The notes: generated by a model not told the origin, from the letters alone. 64,000 nucleotides of DNA from Geotrypetes seraphini (GCF_902459505.1 NC_047094.1:24971241-25035240); one strand, 5' to 3'; numbered from the stretch's first letter, positions 20,530 to 31,299 are shown. Numbers and translations are program-made.

Positions 20530-21910
20530 TACATGCGGATTCTGAAACATTGCAGGCAGTCCTTAGGAAATCAGAAGACCGGGCATCCGAGTGGCAGATA
20601 ACATTTAATGTGGACAAATGCAAAGTGATGCATATTGGGAAGAATAACCCAAATCACAGTTACCGGAAGCTAGGGTCCACCTTGGTGGTTAGCGCCCAAG
20701 AAAGGGATCTGGGTGTCATTGTAGACAATACGATGAAACCTTCCATCCAATATGCGGCGGCGGTCAGAAAAGCAAACAAAATGCTAGACATGATTAAAAA
20801 AGGATGGCTAACAAGACTAAAGATATTATAATGCCTCTGTATTGCTCCATGGTTCGACCTAACCTGGAGTATTGTGTTCAATTCTGGTCTCGTTATCTCC
20901 AGAAAGATATAGCGGCAGTAGAAAAGATTCAAAGAAGAGCGACCAAGATGGTAAAGGGGATGGAACTCCTCTCGTATGAGGAAAGACTAAAAAAGTTAGA
21001 GCGACTAGGGGGACACTCAATGAAACTGCAGGGAAATACTTTTAAAACCAATAGGAGGAAATATTTTTTTTTTCACTTAGAGAATAGTTAAGCTCTGGAA
21101 TGCGTTGCCAGAGCTTGTAGTAAAAGCAGAGTCAGGCTTACCATATGGGTTGTATTGATTCTCAGTTATGCATCCGCTGTTCGGTGGAGGTAAATTCTTA
21201 CTTTCATGGTCTTTGGAGTTGTGAGGGGATTCAGACCTTCTGGACGGAGATGGCCTCCTTTTTACAGGGCTTGTTGCGGACCCCTGTGCCAGTATCCGTG
21301 CAGTCGATGCTGTTTGCCCATTTTTCATTCTTGTATATGTACAATTCTTATGAAAAATTATTTCTTAGTAAATGTTTTATTTTGGGGAAGAAATGTATCT
21401 TGTGTTGCTGGCTGTCTTCTGATCCACCTTCATTCTGGTACTGGAGGAATCGCCTCCATGAATTCATGGGTTGGGAGGCCTGTTTGGCTCGATCTTCTCG
21501 ACGCCGGAGCAGAGACTTTGTTCACACTTGGACTCCATACTTGAACATTTTGACTCCTGAGAGTCGTAGTCGGGTCTTGAATAGACTTCACCTCTGAACC
21601 TGTGCTTCTAGGTGTCTCTGCTGTTCCCTGCTTACGAGTTTTTCTGTATCTGTGGGGGGATGGGGAGGGGAGAGTGGGGGGTAGGGGCTTCTTTGTCGGG
21701 GGGTGGGGTATGTTGGGTCCGGGGAGGACATAAGAGTCCAGTCCTCCGCGGGTGTTTGATGAAAATGCATACCATGGTTGTTATTGCTGTTGTATTTACT
21801 GTTGCTTAATAAAATAGATTTGAATTAAAAAGCAGATAGCGTAGCTGGTTTTAAGAAAAGTTTGGACAATTTCCTGGAGGAAAAGTCCGTAGTCTGTTAT
21901 TGAGAAAGAC
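20530..21910 (+). mobile_element. CR1/jockey-like LINE, decayed, split by an L1
   Basis: Frames give WQITFNVDKCKVMHIGKNN, ERDLGVIVDNTMKPS and VRKANKMLDMIKKG, then [38 protein letters not shown] and SYEERLKKLERL, with at least one frameshift near 20810. LINE sequence resumes at 21840 (AGCGTAGCTGGTTTTAAGAA), beyond the L1 insertion. Confidence 0.8.
21132..21829 (+). mobile_element. L1-clade LINE, 5'-truncated, with short TSD
   Basis: An open frame (21145-21597) encodes 150 residues of an ORF2 C-terminus. It has a zinc-knuckle-like C-x2-C-x8-H-x4-C (MGCIDSQLCIRC..FHGLWSC) and ends VLNRLHL. The 3' UTR of about 230 bp ends in AATAAAATAG and an A-rich tail. AAAAGCAGA occurs on both sides (about 21124-21132 and 21829-21838), consistent with target-primed insertion. 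One of the better-preserved L1 ends here. Confidence 0.75.
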
Positions 21911-22184
21911 AGCGCCTCGCATAAAAAAAGCTATAAATCAAGTCCCATATTTCATCTTACAGAAAAGGGTTTCTTCAACATTTTCTTAAAACTACTCAAA
22001 CTTGTTGCTGCTGTAAATATCCCAAGGACTCTGAGGATGTCTTTTTAAAAGTTTTTTAAAGCTACTTAAACTTGTCTGGTAAACTTGACGTAGTAAAAAG
22101 ACCCCTTAGTGATTTTTTCCATTATTTCATTAACTGTATTTATCAAGTCCCATCGCATGCCGCCATCGTGATCTAAGCTCTCCC

Positions 22185-22474
22185 TGCTTCCTCGCCGTAA
22201 AGAGGATGCAGAAGCGCCGGGACCAGCCTTCCCCACCCGATGTCAATTCTAACGTCGGAGAGAAAGTTCCAGGCCAGCCAGGCAGCGATTGGCTGGCCCG
22301 GAACTTCTTCTCTGACGTCAGAATTGACGTCTGGCGAGGAAGATTGGTCGGCCCGGCACTTCAGTGTCCTCTTTAAGGCATCTGGAAGCAGGTAGAATGC
22401 AAAGGCAATGCGAGTCTATCACAGAGCCCTGGATGGGCTCCGCAATCGACCGATCGACCTTTTGGGCACCCCTG
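22185..22474. mobile_element. hAT-like element, right end and internal palindrome
   Basis: The right end TTTTGGGCACCCCTG is an hAT-type terminus. Inside, CGTCGGAGAGAAAGTTCC..GGCC and GGCCCGGAACTTCTTCTCTG form a palindrome at 22243-22310. The left terminus is not recognised. Confidence 0.5.
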
Positions 22475-22479
22475 ATTTA

Positions 22480-23401
22480 AACAATCTTCTTCCTCAATTG
22501 GTATTATAAAGCACTCTAGAAGTATCAATGCACAAGCTTATCAGGGATTTTCAGATATCCACCTGAGTGACATATCCCCTGGTGGTAGGAATCCTCATTA
22601 CTCCCAGCCTGGCATTTTCAATTTTTTATAAATACCTCTTTCTAATAAATACTTTTTTTTATAAATACAACTTATGAAGTTTTTTTTTAACTTAGCTTGT
22701 AAGCAGTAAGCTTGTAAGCAGTTACCCCTTGCCAAGGGGATATAACTGCTTACAAGCTAAGTTTTAAAACTTCATAAGTTATATTTATAAAAAAGTATTT
22801 ATTAGAAAAAAAGTATTTATCAAAAATTGAAAATGCCAGGCTGGGAGTAATGAGGATTCCTACTAGAGAATGACACAGTGACAAAATTCATCACCGTCCC
22901 CGTCCCCGCAGATAACCGCGGGAAATAATCCCATGTCATTTTCTAGTGTCTATTTCAACCTCAGTCCTTCTACACCAGCATTCTTCAAAGCAAAGCTTGC
23001 GGGTCAGTGGCTGGGCCCATTCATACTGATTCTTATGTGAGCCAAGTTTAGGATAATGAAGCCATTGTGACATCACTGATGAGGTTGGCTCTTAGGCACT
23101 GGTGGAATGAGGCATTGTGACATCACAATCTCATCTCTGGAATGTTGCTACTCAACCTCGGTCCTTCTCCACCAGCATTCTTCAAAGAAAAGCTTGCGGG
23201 TCAGTTGTTGCGGCCATTCATGCTCTGATTCTTCCCTCTCTCCGCGGGGACGGGAACGGTGATGAATTTTGTCACCGTGTCATTCTCTAATTCCTACCAC
23301 CACGGGATATGTCACTCGGGTGGATATCTGAAAATCCCTGATAAGCTTGTGCATTGATACGTCTAGAGTGCTTTATAACACCAATTGATGAAGAAGATTT
23401 T
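22480..23401. mobile_element. Long fold-back element, split by a hAT MITE
   Basis: Outer arms AATCTTCTTCCTCAATTGGT and ACCAATTGATGAAGAAGATT are inverted; pairing continues through AAGCACTCTAGA, TGCACAAGCTTATCAGGGAT and GACATATCCC. The hairpin tip is at about 22720-22740 (AGTTACCCCTTGCCAAGGGG). Without the hAT (22864-23289) the palindrome is about 490 bp. Superfamily unknown. Confidence 0.75.
22864..23289. mobile_element. hAT MITE (TAGAGAATGACAC family), 426 bp, with internal duplication
   Basis: TAGAGAATGACACAGTGACA and TCACCGTGTCATTCTCTA are inverted; the perfect 8-bp TSD is ATTCCTAC on both sides. The block CAGTCCTTCTACACCAGCAT is present twice (about 22970 and 23160), separated by the TGACATCAC module. 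Confidence 0.9.
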
Positions 23402-23511
23402 TTATGAACTGATTAAGAGAAGAAATAAGGACGTATTGATAAAATGGCTCAAGTGAAGGTGATGATGGCAGCATTGCTGTTCCCGACACTGCACACATTT
23501 AAGCCTCTTTT

Positions 23512-23780
23512 TGTGGTGTATTCTGTGCAGGTGCCGATCATTATCACCACCGACTCATCACATGTAAATTTAAGGGCCCTTTGCGAACTTCCGTGAACCT
23601 CATTTGCAAGCGTTGTTTTCTTGAGAACGAGTCGTCTTTTTTAAATCGCTACAATAGCTCTCATGGCCGTCAGATATTACAAAGAACATTCGAGAATCTT
23701 CCCCTAGGTCTATAGCCCTCGAAGGAGACTGCCCCAACTTTGTTGGTTGGGCTGAGAACTTTTCAGCGGCCCCCCTCGTA
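23512..23780. mobile_element. Dispersed repeat ending in a mariner terminus
   Basis: The first 190 bp match 5400-5600. The last part, ACTTTGTTGGTTGGGCTGAG to GCGGCCCCCCTCGTA, is the mariner right end also seen at 11838 and 41934. Confidence 0.55.
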
Positions 23781-24164
23781 TGACCCACAGCAATAAAAAA
23801 TGGACTGGAGAGCTCTTAACGTGTGCTAAGCTTTAGTAAAGATGGCCCTAAGCCATTTAAGACATTGCATCTTCTCAAGACTTGCTCCCACCTCCCAACC
23901 TCTCTTTCGGTTTTCACCCAACTTTGTTTTTGTCTTGGTCAGGCATTGGAATGTATATTTTCTGCGTAAATAAGAAGAAATATAACACCAAGAAGCTTTA
24001 TTTCTCACATATCTTCTCCACTTATCTTATTTCGTTTTGAACTATCATATGTATTCTCTTGAGATAAAAATAGCGTAAGATGATTAGTTAGGCAAGTTCA
24101 TCTGACACCATTCCCAGTTCGTGACGCTGGAACCTACAATCTGTATATGGTGTACAACTTATGG

Positions 24165-24187
24165 TGTTTATATATATATATATAAGC
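24165..24187 (+). promoter_or_regulatory. TATA box of the parvalbumin gene
   Basis: An alternating TA run ending in TATAAG lies about 1 kb before the first coding exon and about 85-100 bp before a good splice donor (GGTAAGC at 24272). Parvalbumin genes normally have a TATA box and a short non-coding first exon, so position and spacing fit. A simple (TA)n repeat is the alternative. Confidence 0.55.
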
Positions 24188-24209
24188 CTGGTCTGTCCTG
24201 AGGACATCC

Positions 24210-24272
24210 ACAGCAGCAAGGGCTCCCCTGCCAACCGGATCACTTAATTATTCTGTCAAGAAGACTTTAACG
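24210..24272 (+). other. Probable non-coding exon 1 (5' UTR) of the parvalbumin gene
   Basis: The stretch begins about 25-30 bp after the TATA run and ends at a consensus donor (AACG/GTAAGC). It would splice to the acceptor at 25183-25184 (TTGACAG), placing seven bases (CTCAGCA) before the ATG. The transcription start is inferred from TATA spacing only. RNA-seq would settle it. Confidence 0.5.
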
Positions 24273-24722
24273 GTAAGCTGAAGAGAAAGAATCCTCAAGG
24301 AACGCAGCATGCCATCAGGAAGACAGCTTAAATGCTGATTAAGATCAGCTTCCTACCATTGCAGTAGGGAAGGATAAGGGTTAGGCATTTTGAACATAAA
24401 AGAAAATTGGTGACAAAGTAATTAAGCGTCACTCTTAAATGATAGGCCAATTATACACTATACATCAGAAGGGAGAATAGACATTAATTGGAATGAAAGA
24501 ATGCAGCATTGTACTTCAGAAGAATGCAGAAATTATAGATTAATTGTAGGTAATGCTTTAGATAGAAAGCTCAGAAGAAAAGGATGAAATACTTATCCAA
24601 CAAGTTCAGAAAAGATAATATAAACAAAGAATTATATACATCAGTCTTTAAAAACAGAGGACACACCTGGAATGATCAAAGTCAGAACATAGCCGAAAAT
24701 AAAACGTAAAATTTTTTTATTT

Positions 24723-25060
24723 TTTTTTTCAAGTTTATTAGGATTTGATATACCGCTTATCAAGGTTATCTAAGCGGTTTTACAATCAGGTACTCAAGCA
24801 TAATCTCCTAAACCAGGGGTAGGCAATTCCAGTCCTCGAGAGCCGGAGCCAGGTCAGGTTTTCAGGATAGCCACAATATATATGCACAAGATCAGATTTG
24901 CATCTCAAGGAGGCAGTGCACGCAAATCCATCTCGTACATATTCATGGTGGAGATCCTGAAAACCTGACCTGGCTCCGGCTCTCGAGGACTGGAATTGCC
25001 TGCCCCTGCCCTAAACTCTTAGCATTTCTTATGTCACTAGACTGGTTTGGACAACACTTT
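24723..25060 (-). mobile_element. LINE 3' tail (TTGAAA group), split by a hAT MITE, in intron 1
   Basis: TTTCAAGTTTATTAGGATTT, GATATACCGCTTATCAAGGT and CAGGTACTCAAGCATA are the shared SINE/LINE 3' end on the minus strand. The hAT MITE occupies 24814-25008. Confidence 0.65.
24814..25008. mobile_element. hAT MITE (CAGGGGTAGGCAA family), intron 1
   Basis: CAGGGGTAGGCAATTCCAGT and ACTGGAATTGCCTGCCCCTG are inverted. The 8-bp TSD is TCCTAAAC and CCCTAAAC, with one mismatch. Confidence 0.85.
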
Positions 25061-25191
25061 CTCACCCGTTTGGTTGTTACCAAATGCAGTTTCACATAAG
25101 AGATCAACCAGAATTCTTCTAGACGTCTCCAAACCGGCTCTTTTTTTTTTGCCCCAAATTGACCATTTATTTGTTTGTTGACAGCTCAGCA

Positions 25192-28100
25192 ATGGCAATG
25201 ACTGACTTGCTCTCGGCGAAGGACATCGAAGCTGCCTTGAAATGTGTGCAGGGTAAGGAGACCAGTCAGTCGGTAGGGCCTCACCTGCCAGATCACACCA
25301 GATATTCCCGTTAGTGGCAGGTTTCCCCCAGTAGGTTTCTGCTAGAGCTGTGTGCTATAGTGCAGTGGTTCCCAACCCTGTCCTGGAGGAACACCAGGCC
25401 AATTGGGTTTTCAGGCTAGCCCTAATGAATATGCATGAAGCAAATTTGCATGCCTATCACTTCCATCATATGCAAATCTCTCTCATGCATATTCATTAGG
25501 GCTAGCCTGAAAACCTGATTGGCCTGGTGTTCCTCCAGGACAGGGTTGGGAATCACTGCTATAGTGAACAGAAAGAACAAAGCGCTATTTATGCGAGCAC
25601 AAAATTAATTGGACTATAAGTAGAAATACCAATTATGTCATTCGCCTTTTGCTAAACTGGAAAAAAAGCAAAGAGCTAAATCCCAGATCAATAAAGCAAT
25701 TAAATAAACAGACAAACAAAAAAGTTGACTCCTTTTTGAAAGTTTATTATTGCACTAAAATAACTAATGCATTTCTTAGAAACCAGAGCAATAAAAGGTC
25801 GCAAATTATCCTTATTATAACCTTATGATGCAGAAAAAATATGTTAAAAAATAAAAGGCACAACCCTGTACAGAAAGAAGGTTTTAATAATGATATCGTT
25901 AGTTAATGTTTTATTGTGTTTGCTTTGTCAAAACATGTTTAGCATTTTTAATATGTATGCATGTCATTTTGTAAACCGCATAGTTTTTATGCGGTATGTA
26001 AATTTTTAAATAAATAAATAATAATAAATTTTCTTGGGAGGGAAACTTGAATATGCCAATCTAGGGAAAAGGGTAGCCAGTACTAGACGGGCTTGCACGG
26101 CATGTGTCCCGTATATGGGCATTTAGGGCTCCTTTTACGAAGCCGCATTAGCGGCTTTATCGCACGGGACTTTTCATCACGCGCTAGCCCCCGAGCTAGC
26201 CGAAAAACTACCGCCTGCTCAAGAGGAGGCAGTAATGGCTAGCGCAGCCGGCAGTTTAGCGCACGCTATTACACGCATTAAACCGCTAACGTGGCTTCGT
26301 AAAAGGAGTCCTTAGTTGGGGACGGACTGGGGAGGGCTTCGATGGCTAGGATGGTTAAGATGGGCTGGAATGAGCTTTGACGGAGACTCAAGTAGATGGA
26401 ACCTAAGCACACTTCCGGGCAGGGCTCTGGGTTCCTGGCCCAGAAATATCTAAGAAAAAGGACCTAGAGAATGACATGGGAACAAATTTTTCCCTATCCC
26501 TGCATGAACTCATTTTCCCGTCCTGTCCCCGTGAGTTCTTTTCTTGCCCCTGCCCCATTCCTGCAAGCTCTGTCCTCATCTGCACAAGCCTCAAACACTT
26601 TAAAACCACAAGTAGCAACATTCTAGAGCTCAGATTGTGATGTCATAATGCCTCATTCCACCAATGCCTAAGCTCCGTCCTCATCTGCACAAGCCTCAAA
26701 CACTTTAAAACCACAAGTAGCAACATTCTAGAGCTCAGATTGTGATGTCATAATGCCTCATTCCACCAATGCCTAAGCTCCGTCCTCATCTGCACAAGCC
26801 TCAAACACTTTAAAATCCTAAGTAGCAACATTCTAGAGCTCAGATTGTGATGTCATACTGCCTCATTCCACCAATGCCTAAGCTCCATCCTCATCTGCAC
26901 AAGCCTCAACCAGTTGAAAATCATAAGCATTCAAGGCTTGTGCAGTTAAGGCAGAGCTTACAGGAATGGGGCAGGGACAGCAACAAAATTCGTGGGGATG
27001 TGACGGGAAAATGAGTTCCCGCGGGGACGGGGAACAAATTGTCCCCGTGTTATTCCCTAAAAGGACCGTTTAAATTAAATTAATTTATGGAACATGTACG
27101 GTTGGGCAGATTGGAAGGTCTTTATCTGCCGTCATTTACTATGTTACTATGGGGGTCATTTACTAAGGCACTCATTATATTCTATGGGCGCCGTAGCATT
27201 TAGCGCACGCTAAATCAAGTTTGCGTGCCTTGGTAAAAGGACGCCTATGTTTGTTCTGCCTCCTTCCCAGGGACAGAGCTGACATGAAAGTGCCTTCGTT
27301 TGTCTTTTACAGGTTCCGAATCTTTCAACTACAAGACTTTCTTCTCTAAAGTTGGGTTGTGCGACAAGAACCCAGAACAGGTCAAGCAGGTCTTTCATAT
27401 CATTGATCGGGACAGGAGTGGTTTCATCGAGGAAGACGAACTCCAGTAAGAATAACTCAGCTAGTCACTTTCTTTTTTACAAACTGGAATTTAAGCCATT
27501 CCCAACATAGGCCCAGGAGGGAAGGGGAACAGAAGGCTTTTTCCCTGCAGAATTGTAGTCTCTTGGCAATCTATATGTGGAAAGAAGGGGAAAAATGCCA
27601 GTGGGTGGATTTTCTATTTCACTGATGGGCATGGGATAAACAGTAAAAGAATTCCATGGCTATTTATTCCAGTCATAGATATATTTTCAGTTGCTATGGA
27701 TGAAAAATAGCCTTGATAATCTGAATTATGTCTCCTCCAGGCTTTTCTTAAAGAACTTCTGTCCCAGTGCCAGAGCTCTAAGCAACGCAGAAACCAAGGC
27801 TTTCCTGTTAGCTGGAGACTCTGACGGTGATGGCAAAATCGGCGTGGAAGGTAAGTCCCTTCACCTGATGAGCCATGAGCAGCTTCGTGAAACCAGGCTC
27901 CGAGACCACAGGCAACCTGCAAGGGCTGTGTGTCAGGGAAGAGCATCCTACGGGTTCACACGTGCTAATCTTAGCTTTGGACTGGGACAGGAGGGGGAGG
28001 GGGTATGTTGCTGCTGCAGTGGCCACTTCTCCCGGAATGTGCCCCGGCAGCAAAACTTCGGCTGCTACTTGTAACTTGTCAGGGTAGACTAGGGCACCAT

Positions 28101-28331
28101 ATATAGACCAGAATAGTACTTTAAGGGACTTTTAAGGAGTGCAGATCAGCTGTAAACACTGTTTACGATGCAGTCCAGAGTCCTTTCTTACAGCACTTTT
28201 AAAGAAAACAGTATCTAGCTTTTAAAATATTCATGGATTCCCCCACCCTACCCATCCTTCGCATCGTTTCCAATTCATTTGAACATCTTTCTTTTTATTT
28301 TATAGAATTTCAGGCGCTGGTAAGGGCCTAA
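25192..28331 (+). CDS. Beta-parvalbumin, thymic parvalbumin-like (four coding exons)
   Basis: The CDS joins 25192-25252, 27313-27445, 27741-27850 and 28306-28331 (61+133+110+26 nt), giving 109 residues and a TAA stop. All introns are GT-AG, and exon lengths and phases match the conserved parvalbumin layout. The protein starts [17 protein letters not shown]. Domain AB has lost its calcium site, as in all parvalbumins. The CD loop (residues 52-63) has D52, D54, S56, F58, E60 and E63; the EF loop (91-102) has D91, D93, D95, K97, G99 and E102, so both sites look competent. The family salt bridge R76-E82 is present. Parvalbumins are soluble cytosolic calcium buffers. From memory the sequence most resembles avian thymic parvalbumin (avian thymic hormone), a beta lineage close to oncomodulin. 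The oncomodulin-like exon at the right edge, on the same strand, supports a parvalbumin cluster. Introns 1 and 2 hold transposons; introns 3 and 4 look clean. The gene appears intact. Confidence 0.93.
25363..25558. mobile_element. hAT MITE (CAGTGGTTCCCAA family), intron 2
   Basis: CAGTGGTTCCCAACCCTGTC and CAGGGTTGGGAATCACTG are inverted; the perfect 8-bp TSD is CTATAGTG (25355-25362, 25559-25566). Sister copies: 48289 and 59727. Confidence 0.92.
25875..26030 (+). mobile_element. LINE 3' tail (AATAAATAAATA end), intron 2
   Basis: TTGTAAACCGCATAGTTTTT, GCGGTATGTAAATTTTTAAA and TAAATAAATAATAATAAA match the tail at 61000-61070. Confidence 0.6.
26126..26311. mobile_element. Harbinger-like MITE, intron 2
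   Basis: GGGCTCCTTTTACGAAGCCG and GGCTTCGTAAAAGGAGTCC are inverted; the TSD is TTA on both sides. Confidence 0.85.
26315..27150 (+). mobile_element. LINE 3' UTR (ATGTTACT tail), split by a hAT element, intron 2
   Basis: GGACTGGGGAGGGCTTCGAT to GCCCAGAAATATCTAAGAAA lies before 26457. TTGGGCAGATTGGAAGG and TGCCGTCATTTACTATGTTA lie after 27060. It is collinear with 17808-18068. Confidence 0.8.
26465..27059. mobile_element. hAT element with three-fold internal tandem repeat, intron 2
   Basis: TAGAGAATGACATGGGAACA and CCCCGTGTTATTCCCTA are inverted ends; the perfect 8-bp TSD is AAAGGACC. Inside, a unit of about 107 bp (CTCCGTCCTCATCTGCACAA to CACCAATGCCTAAG) repeats three times from about 26570 to 26890, with a partial fourth. 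The unit carries the LINE-derived TGATGTCATAATGCCTCATT module. Confidence 0.9.
27151..27247. mobile_element. Harbinger-like MITE, internally deleted, intron 2
   Basis: GGGTCATTTACTAAGGCACT and GTGCCTTGGTAAAAGGACGCC are related termini around a shortened GCGCTAAA core. It ends about 65 bp before exon 3 of the parvalbumin gene. Confidence 0.55.
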
Positions 28332-28612
28332 GCAAGATCAAAGGCAATATGGATTCTTCCTCCACTTCCCCACAAGGGGGCATCTCACCCACAGCTGGCA
28401 CATATATTTCTACATTTTTATACCATCTCATTGGACTGCTAAAATGCCTGTATGTTAAGTCAATTTTTGGGGAATGTTGGTGAACCTTGTGATGTGCAGG
28501 TATTTTGCTCAAACGTATGTCTTAATAAGTGTATCTGGAAGGCACTCGGTGACTTCGGCCAGTCACAATGTTAAAGCTGTGACTGTAAGAAGAAAAAATA
28601 ATAAAGTAAAAA
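28332..28612 (+). other. 3' UTR and polyadenylation signal of the parvalbumin gene
   Basis: After the TAA stop there is about 270 bp without recognisable repeats, then AATAAA at 28600-28605 followed by an A-run. I take this as the 3' UTR with the canonical poly(A) signal. Confidence 0.7.
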
Positions 28613-28625
28613 AAAAAACCACCTT

Positions 28626-29589
28626 TCTATAAACCCCAAGTGTCTTTTCATCTATATCTCCTTACATTCAGTTTTCCGAAGCTGTGCCAATATATTTCTT
28701 TGATTAATCCCACTCTACTTGAGCCAATGTCAGAGAAGATAAAGTTCTTACAAGTCAATGCTATTCTTACCATTTAAGATAACATGGCTTTTACATAATT
28801 GTAAACCAAATTACACTTCTTCCTCCGTATGCGCTGTGATAGGGGATTAACAGAGCCGCAAATACAGAAAAACCGCAAATAACTTTTTCATATGTTAGTC
28901 ACTGTTTTCTATTAAAAACCATCGTGAATATGGCGAAACCGCGAAGAACATAGCGGGAGACCTGGCCTGTTCCCGAAGGAGAGGCAAAACACGGTGAAGA
29001 AAGTGCCGGGAATCGGCGATTTTTCTCTGTAAACGCTTGGAATCAGCGATTTCTCTGTGCAAGCTGACGTAATTTGGGGAAGGAGCCAGCAAGCTAAAAA
29101 ACGTGAATAATCGAAACCATGAATACTGAAACCGCGAATGCGGAGGGAGAAGTGTATGGTTAACAAAAACATTTCAAGCAGACAAGCTCGCATGCCTATA
29201 GAAACCAACTATTATTCGTCTTGGTTCTGATTTCCGTTAACTTTTATGCCTATTTTTATTTGAAAAAAAGAGGAGCCTTTCTCGCATTTGTAATGTTTAG
29301 GGATGCTTTCATGCTCTAAATTCTGGATATGTCCAAGTCTTGCCCACTATCTCTGGAGACCCTGGGCTGGCGCAGAAACTTCAAGTTAGAGTGGTGGGAT
29401 AAAGCTTAGCGCAGGCCTTCCTAATGCGAGAGGGATGCCAACGTTTTGTCCCCCGATGCAAATAATAGGCAAATTGGCTCTGTGCAAAAGACGCGAGCTG
29501 ACATCCCCCCTCTCCCTCCTTTGCTAATGCGTAGCGCGGGTTTTAGCGCCTGCAGCAGCGGTAACTGCTCTGACGCTCATTTATTACCC
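28626..29589. other. Downstream flank of the parvalbumin gene, mostly unassigned
   Basis: A repeated GGAATCGGCGATTTTTCTCT / GGAATCAGCGATTTCTCTGT pair at 29008-29060 and surrounding CGAAACCGCGAA motifs suggest an old unclassified DNA element. A decayed MITE end (TTTGCTAATGCGTAGCGCGG) lies near 29520. Confidence 0.4.
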
Positions 29590-29985
29590 CGCGCCTCGGG
29601 AATACCTTCAGGGCGGCTCACACTCTAAAAACATAACATACAAAACAACTTAAAATCCATGAAATTAAGGTCAAAAGGGAAGAATTACTAAATTACATTA
29701 GGGATGTTTCCTGTTTTTTGCCAGATGCCAATAATGCCGCAAACCTATATACGCATCACTGAAGAGAAATGTTTTCAAATTGAATTTCAACTTCTCAACA
29801 GATGTTATTACCATAATCGGAGCAATTGTGGTAATGAGTTCCATAGTTTTTAAGTGGAGAAGAAAATGTTAAAATAAAGAAATAGTTTTGGACCGTTAAC
29901 TGAGAAAAATTGCATCTCTTACGTGTTCATAGTCTAGCAAATGACGGCAGATAAAAGACCTGGGTGGTCCATCCAGTCTGTATAA
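29590..29985 (-). mobile_element. LINE 3' tail fragments
   Basis: CCTTCAGGGCGGCTCACACT and AAAACATAACATACAAAACA are LINE 3' UTR on minus. A short ATGACGGCAGATAAAAGACC piece of the ATGTTACT-tail group follows at 29940. Confidence 0.5.
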
Positions 29986-30304
29986 AGTGAAAAAGTGGAT
30001 TAACCAACCAAAGCAAAGATCCCCACAAGATTAACCTGATCATTTAGATACCTAAATTAAGGAAAAGATCTCAGATTACCACTCCAAGGATCATATTGCT
30101 ATTCTCCTTTGGTTGTTCAGTGGTAAGGGTATCTTTCATAGATCAAAAGCCTTCATATTTTTAAGACTTTTATTATTCTTTCTTTGTACTCGTCAATATT
30201 TTTGTTTTATTTTTTAATTTTTTGTTTGCTGATATATTCAAATTTTAACACCCCCCACGTTAAGGTTATGGACATGAAAAGCACTTATCTTATGCTTAAT
30301 GTTG

Positions 30305-30750
30305 GGTGTCAGGTCAAAAGCGCGCCAGGACAAAGGCGCGAGCAGACAATTGAGCGCAGTGCAGAGGCGCGCGCCAAAGAAAATTACTGTTTTTAGGGCT
30401 CTGACGGGGGGGGGGCGTGGGGGGGAACCCCCCACTTTACTTAATACAAATCGCGCCGCATTGTGGGGGTGTTGGGGGGGGTTTGGGGGGTTGTAACCCC
30501 CCAAATTTTACTGAAAACTTTACTTTTTCCCTGTTTTTAGGGAAAAAGTTAAGTTTACAGTAAAATGTGGGGGGTTACAACCCACCAAACCCCCCACAAT
30601 GCCGGCACGATTTGTATTAAGTAAACTGGGGGTGCTCCCCAACAAAACCTGTCGGAGCCCCTAAAAACAGTAATTTTCTTTGGCGCGCACCTCCGTCTTG
30701 CGCTCAGTTGTCGGCGCGCACCTTTGTCTTCCGCGTTGTTGTCTATGAAC
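30305..30750. mobile_element. 440-bp fold-back DNA transposon, copy 2
   Basis: GGTGTCAGGTCAAAAGCGCG to GTTGTTGTCTATGAAC; the perfect 10-bp TSD CTTAATGTTG is at 30295-30304 and 30751-30760. It is a near-complete palindrome centred on about 30530. It confirms the boundaries of copies 1 and 3. Confidence 0.9.
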
Positions 30751-30814
30751 CTTAATGTTGTTATCCGTGTTGTCAGAACTGCATGAATCATATCTTTAAA
30801 GCCCAGAATTCAAA

Positions 30815-30863
30815 GTCCGACGGGACCCGTTTTGCCAACAAACTGTTGGCTTCTTCAGGGTCA
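30815..30863 (-). ncRNA. Hammerhead-ribozyme-like motif, copy 3
   Basis: On minus: CTGAAGA, stem II GCCAAC..GTTGGC (six pairs), AAAA in place of GAAA, stem III CGGG..CCCG, TC and GGAC. Stem I is weak. The order and the compensating differences from the other copies support the assignment. Confidence 0.55.
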
Positions 30864-30957
30864 TCAAGTCGGGCTGCAGTTTCAGCATTCAAGCAATAAT
30901 CATTGTCACAACCAAAGGAGAATAGCAATATGATCCTTGGAGTGGTATTCTGAGATC

Positions 30958-31290
30958 TTTTCTAAACTAAACTAAAACTTAGTTTTATAGACCGAATCAT
31001 CAACCAAGAGGAGCTCGGCTCGGTTAACAATAATGTAATAATACCCAAAACATAAAATTGACAAGGAAAAATAGACCGAAATAGTTAATTTCCGAAATGT
31101 GTAGCAAACAAAAAAGTTTTCAGAACTTTCCGGAATAAAGCAAAATAACCTAAACTTCTTAATGTAACCGGTAAAGCATTCCAGAATTCAGTTAATTTAA
31201 AAGCAAAAGAATGACTAAATCTCTTAAAGGTTCTGTTTATACCACTGAGAGAGGGAAATGCAAGTTTTAATTTTTTCCTTCATTTCAGTA
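30958..31290 (-). mobile_element. LINE 3' tail (CTAAACTAAA, TTTAG group)
   Basis: TCTAAACTAAACTAAAACTT followed by AGGAGCTCGGCTCGGTTAAC is the reverse of the tail at 57540-57632. The 3' UTR and decayed coding remnants continue to about 31290. Confidence 0.65.
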
Positions 31291-31299
31291 TTTAAATTT

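Noticed and set aside
27614-28087. Open frames of 70-127 codons over parvalbumin exon 4
   Set aside because: They are exon 4 read through into introns, or antisense shadows; the spliced model explains the conserved residues.
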